Notes: generated by a model from the sequence alone, not told the origin. DNA of 45,090 nucleotides from Candidatus Rokuibacteriota bacterium (GCA_016193045.1 JACPSW010000026.1:1-45090); one strand, 5' to 3'; positions 35,530 through 44,627 are shown, numbered from the stretch's first letter. Made by a program: numbers and translations.

Positions 35530-36572
35530 GAGCGCGGGAGCTCCCCGGCGAGGGCCGCCGCAACCTGCTCGACCTCTCCGTCGGTCAGTGACGGATAGCA
35601 GGGGATGGACAGGGACCGCTCCCCCAGGAGGTCCGCCTGGGGGAATCCGCCCGCGCCCAGCGCGCGGTGGAGCGGGCGGAACACGGGACGGCGGCACTGG
35701 ACGCCGCGCTGCTCGAGGCGCTCGATGAGCCGCTCCAGCGGCCGCTCGACCTGGATCACGAAGCGGTGGTAGACGTGCCGGCCCCGGGAGGCGTCGGGAG
35801 GGAACTGGCAGGGCAGGCCGACGAGCAGCCGGCCGTAGGCGGCGGCGATCGTCCGCCGGCGCTGGATGAACTCGGCGAGCCGCCGCAGCTGGGAGCGGCC
35901 CAGCGCGGCGCCCAGATTGGTCAGCTTGTAGTTGAAGCGGGGGGTCAGGTCTTCCCGCTCGTCGTACTCCCGGAGGTCGCGAATCCGGGCGAGGAGCGCC
36001 GGGTCGCTTCCCGCCACCATCCCGCCCTCGCCCGTGGTGAGCATCTTCGTCGCGTAAAAGGAGAAGACCGCCAGCGCGCCGCGGGTCCCTACGGGCCGTC
36101 CGCCGTCCAGGGCGCCGACGGCCTGAGCGCAGTCCTCCACCACCGGCACGCCCATGGCCAGGAAGGCCTCCACGCCGGCCGCGAGGCCAAACGCGTGAGG
36201 GAGAATGACTGCCTTCGTCCGGGCGGTGAGCCGGCGCTTGACGTCGTCGGGATCGAGGCCGAGGGTCGCCGGGTCGGCGTCGGCCAGCACCGGCGTCGCT
36301 CCCGTGTGTGTGACGGCGTGGTGGAGGGCATCGCACACGTAGGTGGGAATCACCACCTCGGCGCCGGGTCCCACGCCGAGCGCCAGCAGCGCCAGGTGGA
36401 GGGCGGCGGTTCCCGAGCTCACGGCCACGGCGTCCCGCTGCCCCGCGAAGGTGGCGATCTCCCGCTCGAAGGCCTCCACTTCCCGACCCTGAGCGATCTG
36501 CCCCGAGAGCACCACGCGGGCGACTGCCTCGGCGTCGGCCTCGGAGAGAGTGGGCCGGGAGTGGGGAATCAT
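35526..36572 (-). CDS. DegT/DnrJ/EryC1 family sugar aminotransferase (second copy)
   Basis: This PLP-dependent aminotransferase of sugar-nucleotide metabolism has the cofactor lysine Lys176 in SFYATKMLTTGEGG, with VSSGTAALHLALLALG near residue 51 and VVEDCAQAVGA near 144. At 348 aa it is full length and clearly different from the copy at 21307, so the two probably act on different keto-sugars. The ATG at 36572 is chosen because MIPHSRPTLSEAD is the usual opening. It follows the PIG-L gene by 23 bases. The product sugar cannot be read from sequence alone. Confidence 0.9.
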   Translation of the reverse strand: MIPHSRPTLSEADAEAVARVVLSGQIAQGREVEAFEREIATFAGQRDAVAVSSGTAALHLALLALGVGPGAEVVIPTYVCDALHHAVTHTGATPVLADADPATLGLDPDDVKRRLTARTKAVILPHAFGLAAGVEAFLAMGVPVVEDCAQAVGALDGGRPVGTRGALAVFSFYATKMLTTGEGGMVAGSDPALLARIRDLREYDEREDLTPRFNYKLTNLGAALGRSQLRRLAEFIQRRRTIAAAYGRLLVGLPCQFPPDASRGRHVYHRFVIQVERPLERLIERLEQRGVQCRRPVFRPLHRALGAGGFPQADLLGERSLSIPCYPSLTDGEVEQVAAALAGELPRS

Positions 36573-36595
36573 TTCTCGGCGGGCGGCGCGCGGCG

Positions 36596-37210
36596 CTAGA
36601 TCGGCAGGAGCAACCTGACGGATTGAAATGCCTCGGCGTACCTCACCCGCCCCTGGATCCCCCGAAAGTTGGCGCAAGAGACGGCCGACTCCAGGATGGT
36701 GAGGTCCTCGATGTTGGTCTTCGCCACCTGGGAGCGGTGGGCTTCCAGGCACGCCAGCTTCTTTCCCAGGACGCGCTGGATGTCCACGTAGCAGTTGGGG
36801 GTGAAGTTCTGAGTGGTGGGGACCTCGAAGAAGAGGAAGTTCGGGATGTAGCGCGTCGCGGAGAGCGTGCCCTGGGCCAGGCTGCGGTGGTCCTGGTGGG
36901 TATCGTCGAAATAGTTCACGAAGATCATGTCGGGCCGGGCCTGCCTGATGACCTTCTCCAAGACGATGATCAGCTCGCGGTTGAGCGGGACCTCCGTGTC
37001 CGCGTAGCCGCCCCAGAAGACCTCCTGGGCGCCGATGATCCGGGCGGACTCCTCCTGCTCCTTCTGCCGCACCTCGGGGTCGCCGCCGTACTCCCCCCGG
37101 GAGGCCACGAAGAGGAAGACCTGGTGCCCGGCCCCGGCATAGGCCGACAGGGTGCCGCCGCACCCGTACTCGATGTCGTCGGGATGAGCGCCGATGGCCA
37201 GGATGTTCAT
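36596..37210 (-). CDS. PIG-L family deacetylase
   Basis: PIG-L/LmbE-like zinc enzymes remove an N-acetyl group from a GlcNAc-type sugar. The metal motif AHPDD lies at about residues 7-11 in ILAIGAHPDDIEYGCGG, and the second His is in DDTHQDHRSL. SRGEYGGDPEVRQKEQEESARIIGA is the standard follow-on. At 204 aa it is slightly short. I use ATG at 37210; a TTG two codons upstream is unlikely. The neighbours (aminotransferase and WbqC-like gene) suggest that it deacetylates a sugar in the glycan pathway before re-modification. A role in bacillithiol-type synthesis is possible but unsupported here. Confidence 0.9.
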   Translation of the reverse strand: MNILAIGAHPDDIEYGCGGTLSAYAGAGHQVFLFVASRGEYGGDPEVRQKEQEESARIIGAQEVFWGGYADTEVPLNRELIIVLEKVIRQARPDMIFVNYFDDTHQDHRSLAQGTLSATRYIPNFLFFEVPTTQNFTPNCYVDIQRVLGKKLACLEAHRSQVAKTNIEDLTILESAVSCANFRGIQGRVRYAEAFQSVRLLLPI

Positions 37211-37290
37211 GGGCAACGGTCAGCCCTGAGTCCCCAGCCCGCCGGACGTGGGTCCGGGCCGACAGCGGATCGCCGAGGGCTGAGCGCCGT

Positions 37291-37998
37291 TCACGGGGTC
37301 ACCAGCGGTGTCCAGCGATCCCCCTGGCGGAGGATCTCGAGGCTGGATTCACCGTGGTTCAATAATAAGTCAACTACCGACAGAAATGGAAGAAATTCCC
37401 CGTCCAGCTGGGCGTACGTCGGGTGCTGGTATTCCTGGCCGGAAACGGCGACCCGGCCGGCCCGGAACTGCTCCAGGTCCATGTACTGGGCTCCGTCCTG
37501 CCCGGCAAGGTAGACGTCGGCGCCGACGGCCCGGCAGAGCTCCAGGAGCCGCCCCGTCGGCTCCGCGCTGGCCGGAGGAAGCTCGGAGGCCCGCACCATC
37601 CGGCAGGAGAGCCCCAGGGCGCCGGCCAGGAACCGGGTGACCTCGACGTTCAGATCTGCGAGCAAGCGCCAGGGGCGCCGGAGGAGCTCCGCCAGCTCGC
37701 CGAAGTAGCGGGGGAAGTGCGGCGCCCGCGCGTAGTTGACCCGGAGGGCTTCCAGGTGCTTCCGCTGCCAGGGTTGACTCGCGTCGATTTCCACGTCGCG
37801 GATCAGCGTGCCCAGGCGCGCCCGGACCGGAACCGTGAGCCACTGGGCGCCGCGCGGCGTCTTGATCCGGTTGCGGTTCTGCCAGCCGTTCTTCTCGTAC
37901 TGGACCGTGTCGAGGAAGATCCAGCAGTCCGCGGCGGCCAGCTTCGCGAAATGGCCGAGCCACGGCAGATACTGCGGCTGGTGAATGGCCACCTTCAC
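37291..37998 (-). CDS. WbqC-like family protein
   Basis: The protein (235 aa) opens with MKVAIHQPQYLPWLGHFAKLA, the signature of the WbqC-like family found in O-antigen and other glycan loci. It continues with FLDTVQYEKNGWQNRNRIKTP, LTVPV and DLNVEVTRFLA. GADVYLAGQDGAQYMDL and VSGQEYQHPTYAQL complete the pattern. The exact reaction is not established to my knowledge; a sugar-modifying role is inferred from context. The GTG at 37998 overlaps the PHP-protein stop as GTGA. About 80 bases separate it from the PIG-L gene, the widest gap in this run. Confidence 0.87.
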   Translation of the reverse strand: MKVAIHQPQYLPWLGHFAKLAAADCWIFLDTVQYEKNGWQNRNRIKTPRGAQWLTVPVRARLGTLIRDVEIDASQPWQRKHLEALRVNYARAPHFPRYFGELAELLRRPWRLLADLNVEVTRFLAGALGLSCRMVRASELPPASAEPTGRLLELCRAVGADVYLAGQDGAQYMDLEQFRAGRVAVSGQEYQHPTYAQLDGEFLPFLSVVDLLLNHGESSLEILRQGDRWTPLVTP

Positions 37999-39446
37999 GG
38001 CGCCGGCCGGGGCCTGACGAAGATCGGGTTGGTGAGGATCTGGTGCGGCCACGGTCCCCGCACCTCGAGCCGGTAGTAGGCCGGCGCCGCGCCCGGAGGG
38101 TCCCGGTGAACGACGCGCAGCGGCGTCTTCCCCATCCACAGCTGGATGATCTGGCCGTTCTTCACGAGGAACGCCCGCACGCCGACCCGGACCTCGAGCG
38201 GGGCCGCCGCCCGCGCCTGGAGCGTCTCGCCCGACCGCGCTTCGGCGTCCCCCTGACGGACGCTGAAGGACGGGAGCGCCAGCGCATAGGCCGGCGTGCG
38301 GCTGAGGGCGTACATCCGGCCGGCGCTGAAGCTCGACAGGAGGGCGGCTTCACTCTTCTCGCCGACCAGGAAGACCGTCTGGATGTTCTCCACCCGCTTG
38401 CCGGCGACATACCCGTGGAAGCCGGACTCGCCCACCGCCCACGGCGGACGGGTCCGCTCGCCGGCGAGATATTTCCCGAGGAGGTAGTCCCACGTGGCGC
38501 CCGGGGTGGCGAACCGCGTGGTGTCCTCATAGACGCCCCCGAAGGCGGTGTAGCGGAACGTGCGGACGAGATCGTCGGGGTAGGGGTCGGTCGTCCCCCG
38601 AACCCTCAAGCCGAGAAAGCTGGATTCGGAGGCGTCCCGGGCCTCGGGGAAGGACCAGACGGTGACGCCCCCGCGCGCGTGAACCTGATCGATCAGCGCC
38701 TGGTACGTCGCCAGATCCGAGTCCGGACGATAGGGGCTCAGAGGGTCCTCGGTGAAGGGAAACGCCTGGAACAGCGCGAGGACGCCGAGGACGACCAGCG
38801 GGGCGCCCGGGAGCCAGCCGCGCCGGCGCTCCACGACCGTGAATCCTCCGACCCGCAGCAGGCGCCGCCGCCTGACGAGGATGAGCCAGAGCCCCGGGAG
38901 CACTAGCAGCCCGGGGAGGGCCTCCACGAGGGAGCCGACGGTGCGGCGCGCCAGGTGCGGATTGCCCGTGCTGGGGAGCCGCTTGAGGTCCGCGGGGTCG
39001 GCGATCCCGAAGACGAGGAGGTTCTTCTGGAGGTCGTGATGCGTCAGGTCGCCCGTGAGGGGGCTTCCCGTCCAGTGGTAGTGGGGAATCACCTCCACCC
39101 CGGGCAGGATCAGCATCTCGGGAAAGCGCCGGCGCACCTCCGATACCTGAGCCAGGTAGGCTTCGACGCCGCGGGAGAGCACCGAGGGCTCCTCGTGGAC
39201 CACGCGTGTGGCCGCCCGGAACGGCCAGAGCCCGTACTCCACGCGGAGGAGGTAATTCTCGGTCAGGAGCACCGCCTCCACGCCGCGGGCCCGGGCCTCC
39301 ATCACGAGCCGGTCCAGCGGGAGATCGCCGGTGGAGAAGGTGGAATGGACGTGGAGGATGGCCGGCAGAGGCCGCAGCGTCTCCGCCCGCGCTGCCAGGG
39401 GCGCAAGCAGCCATACGGCCAGAAGCGCTAGGACGCGCCGGGGCAC
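37995..39446 (-). CDS. PHP-domain protein with signal peptide and central membrane hairpin
   Basis: The N-terminus VPRRVLALLAVWLLAPLAARA is a signal peptide. Next comes a PHP-type metal motif (HVHSTFSTGDLPLDRLVMEARARGVEAVLLTEN), with VEVIPHYHW further on. Two hydrophobic helices at about residues 175-230 flank a strongly basic loop (RRRRLLR...ERRRG). The second PHP half follows with ALIDQVHARGGVTVWSFPEA. By the positive-inside rule the loop is cytoplasmic and both halves are periplasmic. PHP domains hydrolyse phosphoesters or related bonds; the substrate is unknown. The GTG at 39446 has GAAAGG upstream and overlaps the upstream GT4 gene by 19 bases. Confidence 0.82.
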   Translation of the reverse strand: MPRRVLALLAVWLLAPLAARAETLRPLPAILHVHSTFSTGDLPLDRLVMEARARGVEAVLLTENYLLRVEYGLWPFRAATRVVHEEPSVLSRGVEAYLAQVSEVRRRFPEMLILPGVEVIPHYHWTGSPLTGDLTHHDLQKNLLVFGIADPADLKRLPSTGNPHLARRTVGSLVEALPGLLVLPGLWLILVRRRRLLRVGGFTVVERRRGWLPGAPLVVLGVLALFQAFPFTEDPLSPYRPDSDLATYQALIDQVHARGGVTVWSFPEARDASESSFLGLRVRGTTDPYPDDLVRTFRYTAFGGVYEDTTRFATPGATWDYLLGKYLAGERTRPPWAVGESGFHGYVAGKRVENIQTVFLVGEKSEAALLSSFSAGRMYALSRTPAYALALPSFSVRQGDAEARSGETLQARAAAPLEVRVGVRAFLVKNGQIIQLWMGKTPLRVVHRDPPGAAPAYYRLEVRGPWPHQILTNPIFVRPRPAP

Positions 39447-40597
39447 GGGAGACCTTTCCGGGCGCACAGCTCGCGGTAGAGGCCGAGCAGCCGGGACTCC
39501 ATCGCCGCCAGGGAGAATTGCTCGGCCCGCCGGCGACCTGCCTCCCCCGCGCGCCGCCGGAGCTCCGCGTCCTTGAGCAACGCGCCCACCGCCCGGGCCA
39601 GGGCCGCAGGATCGTCGGGAGGAACGAGACTGCCGGTCTCCCCGTCGGCCACGACCGCCGGGATCCCGCCGACGCGCGTCGCCACGACGGGGAGCCCCAG
39701 GGCCATGGCCTCCACCAGGGATTTCCCCAGCCCTTCGTTCCGGGACGGCGCGACGAGCAGGTCGGCGGCGGCGAGGAACGGGGCCACGTGCTCGTGGGCG
39801 CCGGCCAGCACCACGCGATCCCCCACCCCGAGGGCGTGGGCCTCGGCTTCGAGCGCCGGGCCATCGGGACCGTCCCCCACGAGGCAGAGCCGCGCCGCCG
39901 GTTGCTCCTTCACGATGGCGGGAAGGGCGCGCACGAGCACGTCGAACCCCTTGATCGGCACCATCCGGCCCACGCCGACGAGGAGCAGGCAGTCGGCCGA
40001 CACGCCGAGGCGGCGGCGCGCTTCCTCGCGGGGCGGCGCCTGGGCCCGCAGCGCGGGCAGGTCCACCCCGCTCGGGATCACGACGAACTGCTCGCGCCGC
40101 CCGATCCCCCGTTCGAGGTGCTCCTCCCGCTCCTGCTCGGTCAGGACGACGATGCGGTCGGTCAGGGGCGCGGCAAGGCGTTCCAGCAGGATGAAGAGCG
40201 CGGTCAGGGCGCGCCCGTAATACCCGTAAAAAATGTGGCCGTGGGGCGTGTACACCACGAGGGGCGTCCGGGCCAGGCGGGCTGCCAGGCGCCCGAGAAA
40301 GCCGGCCTTGGAGGTATGGGTGTGCAGGAGCATGATGCGCTCTCGCCGGAGCAGCCGGAGGATCCGCCAGAGGGCGACCAGGTCCTTCACGGGCGAGATG
40401 TCCCTTCGGAGCTCGGGGATCACCTCCACTCGACACCCCCGAGCCCGCGCCTCTTCCACCATCGAAATTTCTCCCTCGTCAACCCCGGTGGCGAGGATCG
40501 TGGCAAAGCCCCCGCGGGACGTGGCCAGGACCGAATCGATGATGTCCGAGGCCGTTCCGCCGAGGGTGACGCGCGTGATCAGGTGAAGGACGCTCAT
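39428..40597 (-). CDS. GT4-family glycosyltransferase
   Basis: A retaining GT-B glycosyltransferase (389 aa) working at the cytoplasmic face of the membrane. The N-terminal acceptor half begins MSVLHLITRVTLGGTASDI and contains LHTHTSKAGFLGRLAA. The C-terminal donor half has VGVGRMVPIKGFDVLVRALP and the E-x7-E motif in APSRNEGLGKSLVEAMALGLPVV. The opening and the YTPHGHIFYGYYG stretch resemble enzymes that add a later sugar to lipid-linked glycans. The ATG at 40597 overlaps the next gene (ATGA). The donor sugar cannot be determined by eye. Confidence 0.9.
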   Translation of the reverse strand: MSVLHLITRVTLGGTASDIIDSVLATSRGGFATILATGVDEGEISMVEEARARGCRVEVIPELRRDISPVKDLVALWRILRLLRRERIMLLHTHTSKAGFLGRLAARLARTPLVVYTPHGHIFYGYYGRALTALFILLERLAAPLTDRIVVLTEQEREEHLERGIGRREQFVVIPSGVDLPALRAQAPPREEARRRLGVSADCLLLVGVGRMVPIKGFDVLVRALPAIVKEQPAARLCLVGDGPDGPALEAEAHALGVGDRVVLAGAHEHVAPFLAAADLLVAPSRNEGLGKSLVEAMALGLPVVATRVGGIPAVVADGETGSLVPPDDPAALARAVGALLKDAELRRRAGEAGRRRAEQFSLAAMESRLLGLYRELCARKGLPCPGAS

Positions 40598-41796
40598 CCG
40601 GGTGCCAGGCCCATCAGCAGATCCTCGAGCCGGTCCACCGCCGTCTCCCAGTCGTAGCGGGACTCGGCGTAGGCCCGGCAGCGGACGCGGAACGCAGCGT
40701 CGCGGCCGAGCGGCGCGACCCTGCGGAGCCCGGCGGCCAGGGCCTCGGCGGAGGTATCGTCGGAGAGGAGCTCCGGGGCCAGCGGCGCGAGGATCTCCGG
40801 CGTGGCGCCCACGGGCGTCCCCAGCACCGGGGTCCCGCACGCCAGCGCCTCCACGGTGACGAGGCCGAAGCCCTCCAGGGCGCGCGTCGGAAGGACGAAG
40901 CAGTCGGCCGCCTGATAGTAGCGGGGCAATTCGGCCTCGGCGATGTGCCCCGCGAACCTGACGTGGCCGGCGAGGCCCATTCGACCGACTTGGGCCTCGA
41001 GGTCGGCCCGGAGCGGGCCCTGCCCGCCGACCACGAGCATCAGCGGGAGGGCGTCGTGAAGCGCGCCCACGGCCTCGACCAGGGCCTCCAGCCCCATGCG
41101 CGGGTGGAGGTCCCGCACGGTCAGGAGCAGGAAGCGGTCGGCGGGAAGCCCGAGCGCCCGCCGGACCGCCATCCGGTCCTCGGCCGGGCGGAAGTGGCCG
41201 AGGTCCACGCCTCCGGGGATGACGACGACCGGCGGCGTCCCGCGGGAATGGACGGCGGCGAGCTCCCGCCGCATGTATTCGCTCAAGACGACGACGCGAT
41301 CCGCGCCGCGGAGGGCGATCGCCTCGGTCAGGCGGAGCAGTGCCGCAGCCAGAGGCGCCGCGAGGAGCCGCCATCGCGCGGACGGGTGCTCGGCGCGGAG
41401 GCGGTACTCCAGCGACGCCGGAGAGTGGAACAGGTAGATGCGCGGGGCCATGCGCGGCAGGAGACGCCTCACCCCCACCGCCGACAGGGGCTGGTGGAGA
41501 ATGATCCGATCCCAGGGCCGGCCGGCGAGGGCGTCCCGGTACGCGCGGCGGGCGCCGGCGATGGAGGACCAGAAAAAGGCCGTCGCGTGGGCCCGGCTCA
41601 CGTCGTAGTGGCGGATTCGTACGCCCGCCACGTCGCTGTCGGCAGGGACGGTTGCTTCCGGCTGACGGCTGAGAACCGTCACCTCGTGACCGCGAGCGGC
41701 CAGCCGCCGGCTCTGCTCCCTCAGGACCCGGGAGCCGCCGCCGTGGGGCTCGAGCGGCGAGACATCGGCCACCATCAGGAGCCGGAGCTTAGCCAC
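40594..41796 (-). CDS. GT4-family glycosyltransferase
   Basis: This is a second GT-B/GT4 enzyme (400 aa). The glycine-rich opening VSPLEPHGGGSRVLREQSRRLAARGHEVTVLSR is the acceptor-side nucleotide fold. LTVRDLHPRMGLEALVEAV starts the donor domain, and LPTRALEGFGLVTVEALACGTPVL holds the E-x7-E catalytic pair. The GTG at 41796 overlaps the end of the upstream methyltransferase by eight bases; a later ATG (seven residues in) would lose the first strand. The sequence differs well from the neighbouring GT4 copies, so each probably adds a different sugar or linkage. Confidence 0.9.
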   Translation of the reverse strand: MAKLRLLMVADVSPLEPHGGGSRVLREQSRRLAARGHEVTVLSRQPEATVPADSDVAGVRIRHYDVSRAHATAFFWSSIAGARRAYRDALAGRPWDRIILHQPLSAVGVRRLLPRMAPRIYLFHSPASLEYRLRAEHPSARWRLLAAPLAAALLRLTEAIALRGADRVVVLSEYMRRELAAVHSRGTPPVVVIPGGVDLGHFRPAEDRMAVRRALGLPADRFLLLTVRDLHPRMGLEALVEAVGALHDALPLMLVVGGQGPLRADLEAQVGRMGLAGHVRFAGHIAEAELPRYYQAADCFVLPTRALEGFGLVTVEALACGTPVLGTPVGATPEILAPLAPELLSDDTSAEALAAGLRRVAPLGRDAAFRVRCRAYAESRYDWETAVDRLEDLLMGLAPG

Positions 41797-42682
41797 GGCC
41801 CGCTTCCTTCACCGCCGTCGCGAGGAGCGACGGGCCCACGAGCACCCGCCCGCCCGAGCAGGCGGCAACGAGCCGGGTCAGCGCGAAGACGCCGCGCTTC
41901 ACGGCCTGGAGCGCGCGATCGCCTCCTCGGAGCAGGGTGCGATACGGATCCCCACGGGTCGGCAGGCTGTTGGCCACCTCGATCGCCTCGAACCCCGCCC
42001 GCTCGAGGGTCTGACGGAGCGTCCGGGCGCTGAAGCTGACCTGGCTGAAAAAGTACTGCCGGTCCAGCGCCGCCGCCACGCGCGGCCACCGCCGGAGCAG
42101 GCGGCTCGCCCGGTACAGGGCGGCATGCGGAGCCAGGTTGACCACGCGGGCGACGAAGACCCCTCCGGGGGCCAGGACCCGGTGAGCCGCGCGGGCCTGC
42201 TCCACCGGGTCGGGAACGAAGTCCAGGACGTTCCAGAGGGTGACGAGATCGAAGGACGACTCCGGGAGGTCCAGGGTGGTCAGCGACCCCAGGTGGACCG
42301 GCAGCCCCGCCTTCCGCGCCCCCTCGACGCCCGCCTTCGCGATCTCGATTCCCATCACGTCCCAGCCCTCGGCCCGCGCCAGCAGGAGGAATTCCCCGGT
42401 CCCGCAGCCGACGTCCAGGAGGCGATTCCGCCCCGGCGCCGGGCGGTGCCGTGCCAGGAACCCCCGGTAGAGCGCGCGCCGTCGCTCCTGGATCCGCTGC
42501 TCCTCTTGGGGCCGCTGGTAGCGGTCGTCGAACTCCTCCTGGACCCGCTCCTGGACGCGCGGAAGGTTCCGGAAGACGAGACCGCAGCCGCCGCAGCGGA
42601 CCAGCGGGGGGTAGAACACGGGGGTAACCCCGGCGCCGCCGCAGAGGGGGCAGGGCCGCGTGGCGTGGGCCACGTCCGTCAT
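41789..42682 (-). CDS. SAM-dependent methyltransferase with N-terminal zinc ribbon
   Basis: This class I methyltransferase (297 aa) carries a zinc ribbon at residues ~11-33 (CPLCGG...CGGCGLVF, two CxxC pairs). The SAM-binding LLDVGCGTGEFLLLA lies near residue 88, and the acidic loop is in VTLWNVLDFVPDP. The C-terminal half contains FSQVSFSARTLRQTLERAGFEAIEV. Such ribbon-bearing methyltransferases are common in polysaccharide loci, where they methylate sugars. The ATG at 42682 overlaps the GT4 stop at 42679 (ATGA). Target and position of methylation are unknown. Confidence 0.88.
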   Translation of the reverse strand: MTDVAHATRPCPLCGGAGVTPVFYPPLVRCGGCGLVFRNLPRVQERVQEEFDDRYQRPQEEQRIQERRRALYRGFLARHRPAPGRNRLLDVGCGTGEFLLLARAEGWDVMGIEIAKAGVEGARKAGLPVHLGSLTTLDLPESSFDLVTLWNVLDFVPDPVEQARAAHRVLAPGGVFVARVVNLAPHAALYRASRLLRRWPRVAAALDRQYFFSQVSFSARTLRQTLERAGFEAIEVANSLPTRGDPYRTLLRGGDRALQAVKRGVFALTRLVAACSGGRVLVGPSLLATAVKEAGRG

Positions 42683-43776
42683 CCGGCCGCGCTCACCCTG
42701 CGGAGCAGGGCGAGCACCGCCCCGGCCGTCCGGTCGGGGGGAAACTCCCGCGCCCGTTCGAGCCCGCGGCGGCCCAGGCTCTCTCGGAGCTCGGGAGCCG
42801 AGAGGACCCGGGAGATGGCCGCGGTGATCGCCGCCTCGTCCTCGGGATCCACGAGGAGCCCCGCGTCCCCCACGACCTCCGGAATGGCCGCCCGGTCGGC
42901 TGCGACCACCGCGGCCCCGCAGGCCATCGCCTCGAGGGCCGGAAGCCCGAAGCCCTCTTCGAGGGACGGAAGGACGAAGAGGGCGCACGCGCTGTAGAGG
43001 GCGGGAAGGTCGGCGTCGTGGACCTGCCCCGGGAAGACGACGCGATCCGCCACGCCCAGGCCCCTCGCCAGCGCCTCGAGCGCCGGCCGATTCGCCCGGT
43101 CCCCGCCCGCGAGCACCAGCACATGCCTGCCGCGCAGCGGCGCGTCCAGCGCCGCGAAGGCCCGGATCAGGCGAGGGAGGTTCTTGTGCGGCCTGAAGTT
43201 CCCGACGTAGAGGATGTAGGGACCGGAGATGGCGTAGCGGGAGCGCACCGCCTCCGTCCCGGGCCCTGGCCTGAACTCCGCGCCCAGCGCCACGGGAATC
43301 ACCGTGACGCTCGCCGGGGGGATGCCCAACCGCTCGACGATGGTCCGCTTCGAGTATTCCGAATCCGCGATGATGGCCGTGGCCCGACTGGCGTAGAGCC
43401 GGGCGACCCGTGTCATCAGGGCGCGGTAGACCGGCCGCCGCTGCCCCGGATAGTCGAGGAAGAAGAGGTCGTGGATGGTGAGGACCACCGGGCAGGGGGC
43501 GAGGAGCGGGCCCTTGTAGTAGGGGGAGAGGAAGGCCGAAACGCGATCGCGCGCGAGCTGGCGCGGCAGGATCACCTGATCCCAGCACTGGGTCCACCGC
43601 CCGCCCAGCGCCCGGAAGGTCACACCCGGCAGCGCCACGGGGCGCGTCTGGGCGTCACCGTAGAGCAAACACTCCCAGCCGTCCCGGGACGCGGCGCGCA
43701 GCACCTCCATGACGTAGCGCCCGATCCCGGTGCGCGCGCTCCCCGCCAGCTCGCGGCCGTCCACCCCGATCCTCAC
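42679..43776 (-). CDS. GT4-family glycosyltransferase
   Basis: This is a third GT4 enzyme (365 aa), of the mannosyl/rhamnosyl-transferase type by its opening IGVDGRELAGSARTGIGRYVMEVL. The HDLFFLDYPGQRRPVYRALM region and SEYSKRTIVERLGIPPASVTVIPVAL lead to the donor domain YVGNFRPHKNLPRLIRAF. The E-x7-E motif is in LPSLEEGFGLPALEAMACGAAVV. The GTG at 43776 overlaps the methyltransferase stop as GTGA. It lies between two zinc-ribbon methyltransferase genes, an arrangement suggesting that transfer and methylation alternate along one chain. Confidence 0.91.
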   Translation of the reverse strand: MRIGVDGRELAGSARTGIGRYVMEVLRAASRDGWECLLYGDAQTRPVALPGVTFRALGGRWTQCWDQVILPRQLARDRVSAFLSPYYKGPLLAPCPVVLTIHDLFFLDYPGQRRPVYRALMTRVARLYASRATAIIADSEYSKRTIVERLGIPPASVTVIPVALGAEFRPGPGTEAVRSRYAISGPYILYVGNFRPHKNLPRLIRAFAALDAPLRGRHVLVLAGGDRANRPALEALARGLGVADRVVFPGQVHDADLPALYSACALFVLPSLEEGFGLPALEAMACGAAVVAADRAAIPEVVGDAGLLVDPEDEAAITAAISRVLSAPELRESLGRRGLERAREFPPDRTAGAVLALLRRVSAAG

Positions 43777-44627
43777 CGCGCGACTCCTGGGGCCGCCTCG
43801 CCGCTGTTCTCCGGCCTCCGGGCGACGAGCTCGAGGGCCATTCCCCAGTTGAGGCCGGTGAGCCGGAACCAGACGTACGCGAGCGCGTTGACGAGCCCCT
43901 TGCCTCCCTGCGCCGCCCCGCCGCGGTCGAAGCCCACCCGGACGACCTCCAGACCGGTGGCGGCGACCAGCTCCCGGAGGGTCCGGGGCGAGAAGTGAAA
44001 CAGGTGCACCTCCCGGTCGTCGGGCTCGAACAGGCGCGGCCGACGCCCTCGCGCCAGCACGTACGCGGCGCGAAAGATGTGATCCTGGATATTGGGCGTG
44101 GCGAGCATCAGCCAGCCGCCGGGCCGGAGCACGCGCCGGATCTCCTCGATGACCCGCCGCGGGTCGGAGGTGTGCTCGAGCACGTGCCAGCAGGTGACCA
44201 CGTCGAAGGCGGCGGCGGCGAAGCCGGCTCCCCACACTTCCCCCTCCCTCACCGCGAGCCCATCGGCCTTCGCCGCTCCGACCGCGTACGGGGACAGCTC
44301 GGTCCCCGCGACCTCCCACCCGCGCGCCCGCGCCAGGCGGAGAAACGCCCCGTCCCCGCAGCCCACGTCGAGCAGGCGACCGCGCGCCGGCCCCAGCGCT
44401 TCTACCGCGGCCAGGCGCCGCGCCCAGAGACGCTCCCGGCGCCGCGCCTGAGCCCGCCATTCCTCGTAGTATGCCCCGTCGTAGGCGGCGGCCAGCGCGA
44501 CCCGGGCCGGTTGCGGCGTGACGAACACCAGCCCGCAGTCGCACTCCGCCACCCGGAACGGCGGGCTCTCCTCGCGCGTCTTCCACCGGGTCCCCCCGCA
44601 GAGATTACAGGCGGTCACCGGTCGCAT
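43773..44627 (-). CDS. SAM-dependent methyltransferase with N-terminal zinc ribbon (second copy)
   Basis: This 284-residue class I methyltransferase has a ribbon at residues ~7-33 (CNLCGG...CDCGLVF, one CxxC and one CxC). The SAM motif LLDVGCGDGAFLRLA is followed by VVTCWHVLEHTSDPRRVIEEIRRVLRPGG, the post-I and catalytic region. FHFSPRTLRELVAATGLEVV is near the C-terminus. It differs from the copy at 41789 in the second cysteine pair and in the downstream domain, so the two probably have different substrates. The ATG at 44627 overlaps the GT4 gene at the window edge by 23 bases. Confidence 0.88.
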   Translation of the reverse strand: MRPVTACNLCGGTRWKTREESPPFRVAECDCGLVFVTPQPARVALAAAYDGAYYEEWRAQARRRERLWARRLAAVEALGPARGRLLDVGCGDGAFLRLARARGWEVAGTELSPYAVGAAKADGLAVREGEVWGAGFAAAAFDVVTCWHVLEHTSDPRRVIEEIRRVLRPGGWLMLATPNIQDHIFRAAYVLARGRRPRLFEPDDREVHLFHFSPRTLRELVAATGLEVVRVGFDRGGAAQGGKGLVNALAYVWFRLTGLNWGMALELVARRPENSGEAAPGVAR

